Part shown: in pieces, positions 38,911-47,065 of the stretch
Numbering within the stretch: the first letter of the stretch is position 1
How the letters are laid out: the number at the start of each line of letters is the position of its first letter
NCBI GenBank assembly: GCA_009777335.1
Contig: WRMC01000008.1
Location: 1 to 64,000, forward strand
DNA from: Treponema sp.
GTDB lineage: Bacteria > Spirochaetota > Spirochaetia > Treponematales > Breznakiellaceae
Length of the DNA stretch: 64,000 bases
Reading direction: 5' to 3'
Notes under the pieces: generated by a model
What the model saw: only the letters and a program-made list of their open reading frames with translations
The model's database searches: none
Told to the model about the DNA's origin: nothing
Program-made: the position numbers and the translations under genes

Positions 38911-39235
38911 GGTTTGTTCTCGCCATAAATAGAACATACATTAGGGAGGGGTGGGGGCTGCTTGGGGCTAGGAATATCTGGGAATTCCCCGCCGGAGGAG
39001 ACCTCGGGTAAAGCAGAATGGGATAATGAAGGAAGCTCCGGCATCCAGTATGTGCGAGGAAAGCTGAACGCAATGTTGGTAGCCTAGAAACTGGGTGCCG
39101 GGGGCTCCGTAGGCGGGTTCATCTCAATTTCCAGAGGGGAACCTCCGTCGTTGTCACTCCTTCGGTGGGGGTTCCAAGACCTGAGCGGCCCCCACCCCTC
39201 TTGCGCTTGTCTGTAATAAATGGCGAGAGCAAACC
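38911..39235 (+). mobile_element. MITE-like element, copy B (complete ends)
   Basis: 325 bp bounded by GGTTTGTTCTCGCCAT (38911-38926) and ATGGCGAGAGCAAACC (39220-39235), inverse of each other at 15 of 16 positions. A second inner pair, GAGGGGTGGGGG (38946-38957) and CCCCCACCCCTC (39189-39200), encloses a core matching copy C. Compared with C, copy B carries about 44 extra bases near 39130-39175. The right flank TGTCCAGCATGAGCTG is also conserved beside C. It has no coding capacity for a transposase, so if mobile it depends on one elsewhere. Confidence 0.72.
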
Positions 39236-39302
39236 TGTCCAGCATGAGCTGGTTGCTCTGGGTAGGTCTTAGATAAAAGGCGATTATATTTTCAAATTAC
39301 TA

Positions 39303-39341
39303 TTGACATTTTTCCTCTAGTGTACTAGTGTTATAGTACAC
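39303..39341 (+). promoter_or_regulatory. Promoter/operator of the GntR-ABC operon
   Basis: A consensus -35 TTGACA lies at 39303-39308. The inverted repeat GTGTACTA (39320-39327) - six bases - TAGTACAC (39334-39341) follows, 31 bases upstream of the GntR start codon. Its position and symmetry suit a YtrA-type GntR repressor, so autorepression is expected. A -10 element is less clear (TATAGT at 39332-39337 gives a long spacer), and probably lies within the operator. Confidence 0.65.
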
Positions 39342-39372
39342 CATGCTTGTGTAGCAATGGAAGGAGGAAAGG

Positions 39373-39795
39373 ATGCCCCCATGGGATAAGTGGAGATACG
39401 CCTTTGACGACCGGCAGCCAATTTACCGCCAGATTATGCTCTGGTACAGCCAGGCCTTGGCCAGGGGTGAAGTAAGCCCCGGTGAAAGGATCCCCTCCAT
39501 CCGGGAGATGGCGGCCCTCTTGAAGGTGAACAGCAACACCATTCAAAGGGTCTACCAGGAACTGGAACGGGAGGGCCTCATCGAGAGCCGCCGGGGGACC
39601 GGATATTTTTTAACGGAGGATACGGAGATGTCAGCAAAAACACGAAGGGACCTGGGTCACGAAGCCCTGGAACGCTTTGTAGTAGAAATGCGGGCCCTGG
39701 GCTATGAAGACCGGGAGATAGAAACCCGCCTGGGCAGCTACTTAAGGGGCCCGGAGAGCACAAAAAAAGGAGGCCAGGGTGGAACGAATTCTTGA
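39373..39795 (+). CDS. GntR-family transcriptional regulator, YtrA subfamily
   Basis: 140 residues: the winged-helix GntR domain (residues 12-80) with YRQIMLWYSQALARGEVSPGERIPSIREMAALLKVNSNTIQRVYQELEREGLIESRRGTGYF elements, and only a short helical C-terminal tail, as is usual for YtrA-type repressors. These normally control the ABC transporter genes in their own operon and respond to cell-envelope stress. The ATG follows GGAGGAAAGG. The 3' end overlaps the ABC ATPase gene by 17 bases. Confidence 0.92.
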   Translation: MPPWDKWRYAFDDRQPIYRQIMLWYSQALARGEVSPGERIPSIREMAALLKVNSNTIQRVYQELEREGLIESRRGTGYFLTEDTEMSAKTRRDLGHEALERFVVEMRALGYEDREIETRLGSYLRGPESTKKGGQGGTNS

Positions 39796-40498
39796 AATCC
39801 GGGGTCTGGAAAAGCACTTTAAAGGAACCGAAGCCCTAAGGGGACTCGACATGGATATAGAGGGGGGCGAAATCATCGGCCTCTTGGGCCCCAATGCCTC
39901 GGGGAAGACGACCCTCCTCAAGATCATCGCCGGGCTCCTCTCTGAAACGGGGGGCCAGATTGGCTACCATGGAGGGCTTCCCCGGGGCCCCGAGGCCCGG
40001 CTCAGCGTCAGCCTCTGCCCAGACGCAATGGTCTTTCCCCGGTGGATGCGGGTCCGGGATGCCTTTGCCTTTTACCAGGACATGTACGGGGACTACTCCC
40101 CCGACAGGGCCCAGGAGATCATGGCCATCCTGGACCTCAAGGACATACAGCATAGGGCCATCCACAAGCTCTCCAAGGGCATGAGGGAACGGGTGGTGTT
40201 CTGTCTTACCTTCTCGAGGGACACAAAGCTCTACCTTCTGGATGAGCCCCTGGACGGCATAGACCCCCTGGGAAAGGTAAAGGTTATAGAAGCCATCATC
40301 GCCATGAAGCGCCCGGACTCATCAGTCCTGGTCTCCACCCATCTGGTGAAGGACATAGAGCGCATCCTGGACAGGGTCTTTTTCCTGTCCAGGGGAAGGA
40401 TCCTTTTTTCGGGCATCTGCGATGCCATGCGGGAAGAGAGGAATCAAACCGTAGAAGAGACATACCTGGAGGTATTCACCCGTGAAGGCACAATTTAA
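39779..40498 (+). CDS. ABC transporter ATP-binding protein
   Basis: 239 residues with Walker A (GLLGPNASGKTTLLKII), Q-loop region, signature LSKGMRERV and Walker B LYLLDEPLDGIDPLGK followed by the D-loop and the H-loop (VLVSTHLVKDIERI). It resembles CcmA/YtrB-type ATPases that pair with a six-helix permease. A GTG start (39779) is chosen because AGGAGG lies five bases upstream, even though this puts it inside the GntR gene. Its stop overlaps the permease start by 17 bases. The alanine in the P-loop (GPNASGKTT) in place of the usual glycine is a minor variation. Confidence 0.93.
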   Translation: MERILEIRGLEKHFKGTEALRGLDMDIEGGEIIGLLGPNASGKTTLLKIIAGLLSETGGQIGYHGGLPRGPEARLSVSLCPDAMVFPRWMRVRDAFAFYQDMYGDYSPDRAQEIMAILDLKDIQHRAIHKLSKGMRERVVFCLTFSRDTKLYLLDEPLDGIDPLGKVKVIEAIIAMKRPDSSVLVSTHLVKDIERILDRVFFLSRGRILFSGICDAMREERNQTVEETYLEVFTREGTI

Positions 40499-41252
40499 AT
40501 ACGCAACACTCAACGGCATATACATCCGGCTCCCGGTCTTTGCCGTCATATTCATCATGAACATGGTCTTCATCGTCCTGGGATCCCGGGGACTCCTGCC
40601 CCTGGCGGCCCATATCACCGCCGTATCCCTCGGAGGACTGGGGCTGGGTCTCATGCTCGCCGCCAACATCATAGGGGACATCACCATAGCCAGGCGTATC
40701 CTGGGCTCCCCCGAGGGCTACCTCCTCCTCCTCTGCCCCACCCCCCGTTGGAAGATGCTCCTCTCCGGGGTCCTCACCATGACCTGGATGGATCTGGTCA
40801 GCATGATCATCATTTCGATTCAGGTGGCCATCCTCTCCATCAACCTGGCAGACACGGTGAGCCCCGGGGTCTGGGAATTTACCCGGATAGCCCTAAGCCA
40901 ATCTTCGGACTATCTTCCCGCTGGCATATGGAGCATCCTCCTGACATGCAGTTCCTATCTATTGGGCTTATTAATCGTCCTCTTCAGTGTCTGCTCGGCC
41001 AAGTCGATCTTAAAATCCCTGCCGGCCCCGGGCTTCTTCGCCTTCCTTCTGGGCTGCCTCTGCCTTTATGGGGTAAACCTCTCCCAGATCCTCCTGGGGC
41101 CCCTGGGCACCGTTTCCCGCTTCGGCCTCTTTATCACGATCAGCTTCCCTGGTTTTGAATGGCTTCCCCTTTTGGTCCTCCTCTTTCTGGCCCAAGCGGC
41201 GGGGCTTTTCATCCTCACCTCAAAATTTCTCGAACAAAGGATAGATATATGA
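40482..41252 (+). CDS. ABC transporter permease (six TM helices)
   Basis: 256 residues and about six hydrophobic segments (~18-38, 44-66, 98-125, 145-167, 180-200, 218-245), with short loops and no large extracellular domain. The membrane partner of the ATPase encoded just before it, with which it overlaps. Substrate is unknown; in related YtrA operons the exporters answer to envelope-active antibiotics. A GTG start at 40482 is used. The stop overlaps the following lipoprotein gene by four bases (ATGA). Confidence 0.8.
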   Translation: MKAQFKYATLNGIYIRLPVFAVIFIMNMVFIVLGSRGLLPLAAHITAVSLGGLGLGLMLAANIIGDITIARRILGSPEGYLLLLCPTPRWKMLLSGVLTMTWMDLVSMIIISIQVAILSINLADTVSPGVWEFTRIALSQSSDYLPAGIWSILLTCSSYLLGLLIVLFSVCSAKSILKSLPAPGFFAFLLGCLCLYGVNLSQILLGPLGTVSRFGLFITISFPGFEWLPLLVLLFLAQAAGLFILTSKFLEQRIDI

Positions 41253-42007
41253 AACAGACCGCATTCGGTAAAAAACCCGGCATAGCTAAGCTATGCCTCC
41301 TCTTCATCCTGCTGCCCCTACTTGGCTCCTGCGTCTTTCTCAATTTTTCTGGGATTAATACAATCAGGGGCCAGGGGGAACTGGAAAGTTTTAGTTACCC
41401 CCTGGGTTCATTTAATCGGGTCCGGGTGGATGGCTTTATCGCCATCCATTATCACCCAGGAGCTTCAGGGCCGGTGATCCTGGAAATTCAAGCCAACCTG
41501 GAAGAGTATGTATCGGTTCAGGTTGTAGATAACGAACTGGTGGTCACCATGAATAGGAACATCCAGGGGGGAAGCACCCTAAGGCCCCGGCTTCACATCA
41601 GCAGCCCCAGCCTGGAAGCTATTCATCTAAACGGCGCCTGGGAGTTCACCGCCCATGATCCCTTGAGGACCGGGGCCCTTTCCCTCACCTTGAATGGGGT
41701 TGGAGCGGGCACCATGGAGCTGGAAGTCCAGACCCTCCATTTAAACATGGGGGGGGTGAGCAACCTGGTCCTCCAGGGGAGGACCGACACCATGGAACTC
41801 TCCATATCAGGGGTGAGCAATCTTGAGGCCCGGGACCTGGTGGCCCGGGAGGGGGATGTTCATCTTGGAGGTGTGGGTTCTGCGGCCATCCATGTGGCAG
41901 AAACCCTGCGCCTCAATGCCCGGGGTACCGGCTCCATCGAGTACAGGGGGTCCCCCCAGCTGGACCTAAACACCAGCGGGACCATGAACATCCGCCGGAT
42001 CCCTTAA
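41249..42007 (+). CDS. DUF2807 lipoprotein (GIN-type beta-helix, putative adhesin head)
   Basis: 252 residues from ATG 41249. A lipoprotein signal ends in LLGSC (C about residue 26). The body is the DUF2807 fold: GELESFSYPLGSFNRVRVDGFIAIHYHPG, then repeated short strands with GVGAGTMELEVQTLHLNMGGVSNLVLQG, DTMELSISGVSNLEA and HLGGVGSAAIHVAETLRLNARGTGSIEY, typical of a right-handed beta-helix. Family members are often encoded beside envelope-stress regulators. The start codon overlaps the permease stop, so it belongs to the GntR operon. Function is unproven. Confidence 0.85.
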   Translation: MKQTAFGKKPGIAKLCLLFILLPLLGSCVFLNFSGINTIRGQGELESFSYPLGSFNRVRVDGFIAIHYHPGASGPVILEIQANLEEYVSVQVVDNELVVTMNRNIQGGSTLRPRLHISSPSLEAIHLNGAWEFTAHDPLRTGALSLTLNGVGAGTMELEVQTLHLNMGGVSNLVLQGRTDTMELSISGVSNLEARDLVAREGDVHLGGVGSAAIHVAETLRLNARGTGSIEYRGSPQLDLNTSGTMNIRRIP

Positions 42008-42025
42008 GTCTTGTGCAGCAACCGC

Positions 42026-43363
42026 TTACAAAAATCCTGAGCGTTTGACCGAGATATAACGGTTAATGAGGGCGGCGGAGAGATCCTCGGAACTGCTCTC
42101 GAGGGTGAGGGTTCCCGAGTGTTCCCAAGACCGGTAGAGATCCCGGCGGGAGGCGAGGTAGGAAAAGGCCGCGGCCCCCTCGAGGGCTTCGGTCATGTTC
42201 TGGGGCCTCCTCTGGGCCAGGGCCTCGGACTCCCGCTCCCTTAAGCTCACCATCAAAAGGAGGTGCCGCTTCTCCACCTGCCGGAGGATCCAGGAGAGGG
42301 ACTCCCGGTCCTCCTCCCGGAAATTGCTGATGAGGATGATAAAGGTCCGCCGCCGGAGCCGGGAGAGGGCTTCCTCCAGGGCCGAGAAGGGAGAGGAAGG
42401 AAAGCTGGTACTGTTAAGATCATAGAAACTGTTCATAAGATGAGAGAAGGCGCTGAGGCCCTTGCGGGGACTAAACCAGCGCTTGTCGGCCCCAAAGCTC
42501 CCCAGGGCCACGCTGTCCCCGTGCTTTAGGCTAATCCAGGAAAGTAGCAGCACCGCCTCCAGGGCACTGTCAAACTGCATGCGGCCCCGGGGGGCATCCA
42601 GGCGGTGGAGCCTATAGCCCGAGTCCAGGAGAAAGAGCAGCTGCTGATCCTGCTCTTCCTGGTACTCCTTGATGATCACCTTCCGCCGCCGGCTCGTGGC
42701 CCTCCAGTCCACCGCCCGGATGGAGTCCCCGTCCTGAAAGTCCCTGAGGCTGTTAAACTCCATGCCCAGGCCCCGGCGGCGTACATTCTTAAGCCCGCTC
42801 CGTTCCAAAAGCCCCCGGAGGTCCTTGCCGGCGGAAGCCTTTATCCGGTTAAAGTTGGGATAGATCCGGACGCTGCTCTCCAGGAGCAGCCTTACTTTAA
42901 GACGCCAAAACCGCAGGGGGGAGCTAAGCATGAGCTCCAGGCCCTGGAAAAACCAGAGGCCCCTTTGGCGGGGAATGAGGGTATAGGAGAGGATGAGGGT
43001 ACCCTCCCGGAGGAGGAGCTTTCTATCCAGCTTGAAGGGGAAGCTCTGCTGGGCCTCGGTTTCCATGGAGAGGGGGTGGAGATCGTAAAGCCAGATCCCG
43101 AAGGGGAGTATGCCCCGGTCGGTCCGAAAGACCTCTACCCTCACCTTGACCCCCTCGTCCTGGGCCAGTGAAAGGGGGTGCTCCCGGCGGGCCCCCAGGC
43201 GGTCGGTAAAAAAGAAGAGGATGAGGCCCTCTATAATAGTAATTAATAGAAGAAAGAGCCCCGTGTAGAGCCATATAAGGGAGATCAGATCCGAGAAGAA
43301 GGCCGCGGCCCCCAGGAGGAACCAGGCCAGAGCTGCCCCTACCAGGCCAGGGCCGCTTTTCAT
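42026..43363 (-). CDS. DUF58 domain protein
   Basis: 445 residues. Two N-terminal membrane helices (residues ~5-50) precede a soluble region with the DUF58 core: NSLRDFQDGDSIRAVDWRATSRRRKVIIKEYQEEQDQQLLFLLDSGYR, which has the conserved W-x-A-T/S-R pattern and a VWA-like domain after it (ALEAVLLLSWISLKHGDSVALGSFG). DUF58 proteins are encoded with MoxR ATPases and are thought to act as adaptors in assembly or stress complexes. The start overlaps the moxR stop by four bases. Last gene of the operon. Confidence 0.9.
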   Translation of the reverse strand: MKSGPGLVGAALAWFLLGAAAFFSDLISLIWLYTGLFLLLITIIEGLILFFFTDRLGARREHPLSLAQDEGVKVRVEVFRTDRGILPFGIWLYDLHPLSMETEAQQSFPFKLDRKLLLREGTLILSYTLIPRQRGLWFFQGLELMLSSPLRFWRLKVRLLLESSVRIYPNFNRIKASAGKDLRGLLERSGLKNVRRRGLGMEFNSLRDFQDGDSIRAVDWRATSRRRKVIIKEYQEEQDQQLLFLLDSGYRLHRLDAPRGRMQFDSALEAVLLLSWISLKHGDSVALGSFGADKRWFSPRKGLSAFSHLMNSFYDLNSTSFPSSPFSALEEALSRLRRRTFIILISNFREEDRESLSWILRQVEKRHLLLMVSLRERESEALAQRRPQNMTEALEGAAAFSYLASRRDLYRSWEHSGTLTLESSSEDLSAALINRYISVKRSGFL

Positions 43364-44343
43364 GTCCGGGGAGCCTCCACTTTGGAAACCAGGGCCTCCA
43401 CGGCCTGGACCTCGCTGAGGCCCTCCAGATCGCTTTCGGCGGAGACCCTGATCCGGTGGATCAGGACCGGCACCGCCAGGGCCTTGATGTCATCGGGGAT
43501 GACAAAATCCCGGCCCTCCAGGAGGGCCCGGCCCCGGGCACAGCGGATCAGGGCCAGGCTGCCCCGGGGGCCCGCACCGGTTTCCAGGGCCGAAGACCCT
43601 GCCTCCTGGGAGCGGGTGGCAGAGACCAGGCGGACCGCATAATCAATGAGTTCCGGCGCCAGGTGAATTTGGCTGGCCAGGTCCCGGAGGGCGATAAACT
43701 CATCGGAAGAGAGGGCCTGGCCCACCCCCTCCAGGGAGAGTTCCGCTCCGGTGCTGCCCTCCAGAACCCGGCGGACCATCTCCTTTTCTTCCTCTGCCCC
43801 CGGATAGTCGATGAGCAGCTTCATCAAGAAGCGGTCCTTCTGGGCATCCGGCAGGGGGTAGGTCCCCTCGTGCTCAAAGGGGTTCTGGGTGGCCAGGACC
43901 ATAAAGGGCCGGGGCAGGGGATACTCGTTCCCATCCAGGCTCACCTGAAACTCCTGCATGGCCTCAAAGAGGGCCGCCTGGGTTTTGGCCGGGGAGCGGT
44001 TTATCTCATCGGCGATGAGGACGTTGGTAAAGACCGGGCCCTTCCGGGTGATAAAGGTCCCGCTCTGGACATCCAGCATGATGTTGCCGGTGATGTCGCT
44101 GGGCATGAGATCCGGGGTAAACTGGACCCGCCGGGATTCCCCTCCTATGGCCTTGGCCAGGGCCCGGACCAGGAGGGTCTTACCCAGGCCCGGCACCCCC
44201 TCCACCAAAAGATGGCCCCCCGCCAAAAGGCTGATGAGGGTCTGGTCCACCAGTTGGCGCTGGCCTATAAAGACCTTGGCTATCTCGTTGCGGACCCTGT
44301 CCAGGGCCTCGGCGGCGGATTGTAAAGCACCTTCGTTTGTCAT
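43360..44343 (-). CDS. MoxR-family AAA+ ATPase
   Basis: 327 residues. The AAA+ module has Walker A (GVPGLGKTLLVRALA), the RRVQFTPDLMPSDITG segment, Walker B (VLIADEINRSPAKTQAALFEAMQE), sensor 1 (VLATQNPFEHEGTYPLPDAQKDRF) and an arginine-finger region. Lid helices follow. MoxR ATPases assist metal insertion or maturation of partner proteins, often with VWA or DUF58 partners. ATG overlaps the DUF4350 stop by four bases, as does its stop with DUF58, so the cluster is tightly coupled. Confidence 0.94.
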   Translation of the reverse strand: MTNEGALQSAAEALDRVRNEIAKVFIGQRQLVDQTLISLLAGGHLLVEGVPGLGKTLLVRALAKAIGGESRRVQFTPDLMPSDITGNIMLDVQSGTFITRKGPVFTNVLIADEINRSPAKTQAALFEAMQEFQVSLDGNEYPLPRPFMVLATQNPFEHEGTYPLPDAQKDRFLMKLLIDYPGAEEEKEMVRRVLEGSTGAELSLEGVGQALSSDEFIALRDLASQIHLAPELIDYAVRLVSATRSQEAGSSALETGAGPRGSLALIRCARGRALLEGRDFVIPDDIKALAVPVLIHRIRVSAESDLEGLSEVQAVEALVSKVEAPRT

Positions 44344-45488
44344 ATACGCTCCAAAATGGTTTTATATAAACCTACCAGGGCCGGGAATTCCCCCGGGCCC
44401 GCCGGCTCATGGTACATGATTTTTCTTAACAAGCCCATATCACAGTCCTTCATGGTTTCTTCCATCCAGAGGCGCTGGTCCTCTTCATCCCTTAGGCCCC
44501 TTCGGCGGGCCAGGCCCCGGCGGATCTCCCTCATGTAAACCTGGCGGTAGAGATCCAGGGCCCTGTAGCGCCTAAGGAAGCGGCCCTCGGCCAAAAAGCG
44601 TTCCCTCAAGGGTTTGGCGGACCCTTCTTCATCCCCCCGGACCAGGCCAAAAACGGGGATCACCGCCCAGAGGCAGATGAGGATGAGGACCACCGCCGAG
44701 ATAAGGAGGACCGTAAAATTCCCCTGCCGGAAAAGACTCCCCAGGATCCCCTGAACCCGGGTCTGCCCCCGGATGAATAGCCAGCCCTCATCCTGGGGGT
44801 CCGAGGCCCCCAGGGTACCGGATCCAAAGATGCCCCAGGCGAGCCTGGAATTGGGGGGCCTCTCTATATTATAGGAGCTAAGAAAATTAGGGCGTCCGGT
44901 GACAATCAGGGCTCCCCTGCCCCTCCTGACTTCGACCATCCGGGCTATGCCGCTCCAGTCCAGCATGAGCCGGGCATCGGCATGGGGCTCCAGGAGGCTA
45001 AAGGCCCGGCTGCGGTCATAACTGGGGGAGTCCGAATCATAGGTAGTGCCCGGCAGGGCCGTCCCCTGATCCAGGGAGATCCCAAACTCTTCGATGAAGG
45101 CGTAGACCCCGGAACTTTCCAGGCCCAGATCGAGATCCATGTACCTGCCAAAGTCCAGGGACAGAAAGAGGAGGCCCCCCCTTTCTATCCAGCGGCTCAG
45201 GTATTCGCTGGTACCATAGCTCCAGCGGAAGAGGGAGGCCTGGATGAAGATCCGCCCCTGGGGCGATCGGGCCAGGAGGGAGAGGTCCCCCGAATCATGG
45301 ACCTGGACCGGAATCCCCTGGTCCCTTAGCCAGCGGTCCAGGGCCAGGTAATCGTTAACTTGGGCTTCCCGGCTGGGGGCTACATAGCTGACCGTGTCGT
45401 AGATTTCGAAAAAATACCAGGCCCCCAGGGCAAGGAGGCCCAGGACAAAGACACTCACCCCAAGGCCAATCAGGTAATTACGGTTCAT
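44340..45488 (-). CDS. DUF4350 domain membrane protein
   Basis: 382 residues from ATG 45488 (MNRNYLIGLG); the longer frame to 45707 overlaps the upstream gene and reads as its antisense-frame shadow. One TM helix lies at residues 5-28 and another near 285-305. Between them is a DUF4350-like domain: SREAQVNDYLALDRWLRDQGIPVQ, then FIQASLFRWSYGTSEYLSRWIERGGLLFLSLDFGR, resembling the glutamine-amidotransferase-like fold without catalytic residues. The C-terminal tail is cytoplasmic and basic. DUF4350 genes occur in MoxR operons; here it overlaps moxR by four bases and the DUF4129-like gene by 11. Confidence 0.75.
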   Translation of the reverse strand: MNRNYLIGLGVSVFVLGLLALGAWYFFEIYDTVSYVAPSREAQVNDYLALDRWLRDQGIPVQVHDSGDLSLLARSPQGRIFIQASLFRWSYGTSEYLSRWIERGGLLFLSLDFGRYMDLDLGLESSGVYAFIEEFGISLDQGTALPGTTYDSDSPSYDRSRAFSLLEPHADARLMLDWSGIARMVEVRRGRGALIVTGRPNFLSSYNIERPPNSRLAWGIFGSGTLGASDPQDEGWLFIRGQTRVQGILGSLFRQGNFTVLLISAVVLILICLWAVIPVFGLVRGDEEGSAKPLRERFLAEGRFLRRYRALDLYRQVYMREIRRGLARRRGLRDEEDQRLWMEETMKDCDMGLLRKIMYHEPAGPGEFPALVGLYKTILERI

Positions 45489-46971
45489 CCCGGCCCTCCT
45501 CCAGTAAAGAGCGGCCAAAGGCCAGGGCCCGTTCAAAGGCACCCTGGGCGGGGGGCCTTTCGCCGTAGGCAAAGTAGATCCAGCTGCGGACCAGATCTTC
45601 GAAGGGGGGAGCTGCCTGGCCCTGGGCCTGCCGGACCAGGTGTAAGCAGCCGTACTCGGTGGCATGGGGGGGAAAGCTAAGGGAATGGTAGAGGCTAAAG
45701 GCCCCAAGGCAGCCCGAAAGGCAGGCGGCCCAGGCTTCGCGGATCCTCCCCTCCCGAAAACTGATCTCCGCTATGGCAAAGAGGCTTTCGGGGCTCTCGG
45801 AGGACATGAGGGGGTTCTGGTGGACCCTATAGCCCCTTCCTTTTTTGGACCGGGAAGACCCGGCGTAGGATCTCCTGAGCCAGTAGATGAGGAAGCCCAC
45901 AAAAACCAGGGCCCCCAGGATGATCATATAACGGAGGACATGGGCAAAAATCTGGCGGAGCCTCATGAGCCAGTCCACAAGCTCCTCTTCCAGGGGCTCC
46001 GGTTCTTCGATCTCATGGCGGAGCCTAATGCCCCAGGACTCCCTGGTTCCCCCAAAATCTGATGAGGAGAGGATCTCTATCAGGGCCTCCCCTTGTTCTT
46101 CAGACAGAAGGGGAAAGTCTTCGCTAAAGTACTCGATGTGGGGCCTCTCCGCCTCCTCGCTGGAAGAGAGGGCCGGGGCCCCCAGGAGCAGAAAGGCCAG
46201 GACAAGGACCGATAAGAGGGGCCCCTTCTTTGGCCCCCGGGCGGCCAGCTTCTGAAAGAGGATCTGCAGATCCCATCCCTCGACCTCTACCCGGCTGTTT
46301 ATATAGAGCCCAAAGCCCATGCAGACATAGAGGCTTTCTACCAGGAAATAGTTGAGGCAGTAGGCGGCGAAGATAAAAATCTCTGCATTCTGAAACCCGT
46401 ACTGGAAATACTCAAAGGCGGAGGGAACGATAATCTGGATCATCATGATCGAAAAGATAATCTCCCCAAAAAGAAGCATCCCCTCCATTAGGAGGCAGAG
46501 GATGGTGATTAAAAAGCAAAAGTTTAGGCCCCCGGGGGCAAGGGCCTTCTTGCGGCTCCTGATTTCCCGGGGCCGAATCTCCTCCAGAAGGCGGATAGGC
46601 ATATGGGCAGCCCGGTTAGGGCTAAAGCGCCGCCAGGAGAGGTCCCCCGCCAGGCCCCGCCAGAGGCTTCTTCCAAGACCCCGGCTCAAGCTCCTTTTTT
46701 CTTCTATCCCCGGGAGGCCAAAGAATCGCCGGGCCACCACATGAAGAACCAGGCGATCGAAGAGGGGCTTGAGCCACCAGAGGATCAGGTAGGAGTAGGC
46801 GCTGTATGCTTCGGGAAAGAGGCGGAGGCCGCAGGCAATGATCCAGAAGGGGATGGCGAAGAAGGGGATGAAATGGACTGCATTACTCCGCCAAAGGAGT
46901 ACCCCCGAATCGGCGGCCTCCCAAAGCCCCCGGCGCCGAAGATGGAGGGCGCTCTCGGAAAAGAAATTCAT
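45478..46971 (-). CDS. Membrane protein with C-terminal DUF4129-like domain
   Basis: 497 residues. Hydrophobic helices lie near 30-60, 160-190, 200-225, 255-275 and 355-375. The first half has a DUF4013/glycerophosphodiester-type helical membrane region (HFIPFFAIPFWIIACGLRL). The C-terminal ~100 residues, FAIAEISFREGRIREAWAACLSGCLGAFSLYHSL...HATEYGCLHLVRQAQGQ, match the pattern of DUF4129, whose members are encoded beside DUF4350 and MoxR. First gene of the MoxR operon, divergent from the exported protein at 47066. No enzymatic role is evident. Confidence 0.72.
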   Translation of the reverse strand: MNFFSESALHLRRRGLWEAADSGVLLWRSNAVHFIPFFAIPFWIIACGLRLFPEAYSAYSYLILWWLKPLFDRLVLHVVARRFFGLPGIEEKRSLSRGLGRSLWRGLAGDLSWRRFSPNRAAHMPIRLLEEIRPREIRSRKKALAPGGLNFCFLITILCLLMEGMLLFGEIIFSIMMIQIIVPSAFEYFQYGFQNAEIFIFAAYCLNYFLVESLYVCMGFGLYINSRVEVEGWDLQILFQKLAARGPKKGPLLSVLVLAFLLLGAPALSSSEEAERPHIEYFSEDFPLLSEEQGEALIEILSSSDFGGTRESWGIRLRHEIEEPEPLEEELVDWLMRLRQIFAHVLRYMIILGALVFVGFLIYWLRRSYAGSSRSKKGRGYRVHQNPLMSSESPESLFAIAEISFREGRIREAWAACLSGCLGAFSLYHSLSFPPHATEYGCLHLVRQAQGQAAPPFEDLVRSWIYFAYGERPPAQGAFERALAFGRSLLEEGRDEP

Positions 46972-47029
46972 CTAGGAATGAGGTTATGCCAAAAATCAAG
47001 AGAAAGCAAGGGAAACCACCGCCCCTTGT

Positions 47030-47057
47030 TTGAAAATCCCCAAAAATGAGATATAAT
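47030..47057 (+). promoter_or_regulatory. Sigma-70 promoter abutting the 47066 start codon
   Basis: TTGAAA (47030-47035), 16 bases, then a perfect TATAAT (47052-47057). The start codon of the gene lies eight bases after the -10 element, so transcription would begin at or just before the ATG. Confidence 0.55.
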
Positions 47058-47065
47058 GTAAGCAT

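Larger units (their letters stand above)
38271..39372. other. Gene-free block with inverted repeat copies of a MITE-like element
   Basis: No credible gene is seen in 1.1 kb between the flavodoxin-like gene and the GntR operon. The block contains copy A (38388-38612, inverted) and copy B (38911-39235) of the repeat element described separately. The outermost similarity is AAGACCT at 38338 pairing with AGGTCTT ending at 39270, so 38338-39270 behaves as one large imperfect palindrome. Between the copies lie a G-rich tract (38683-38697), the string ACAAGGGTGTCA (38714-38725) that recurs at 62339-62350, and a 16-bp perfect palindrome at 38784-38799. Small frames here are interrupted in the other copies and are treated as non-coding. 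Confidence 0.75.

Noticed and set aside
45489-45707. Upstream extension of the DUF4350 protein
   Set aside because: The 73 extra residues are read out of frame through the DUF4129-like gene and contain no signal or motif; ATG 45488 starts directly before a TM helix.
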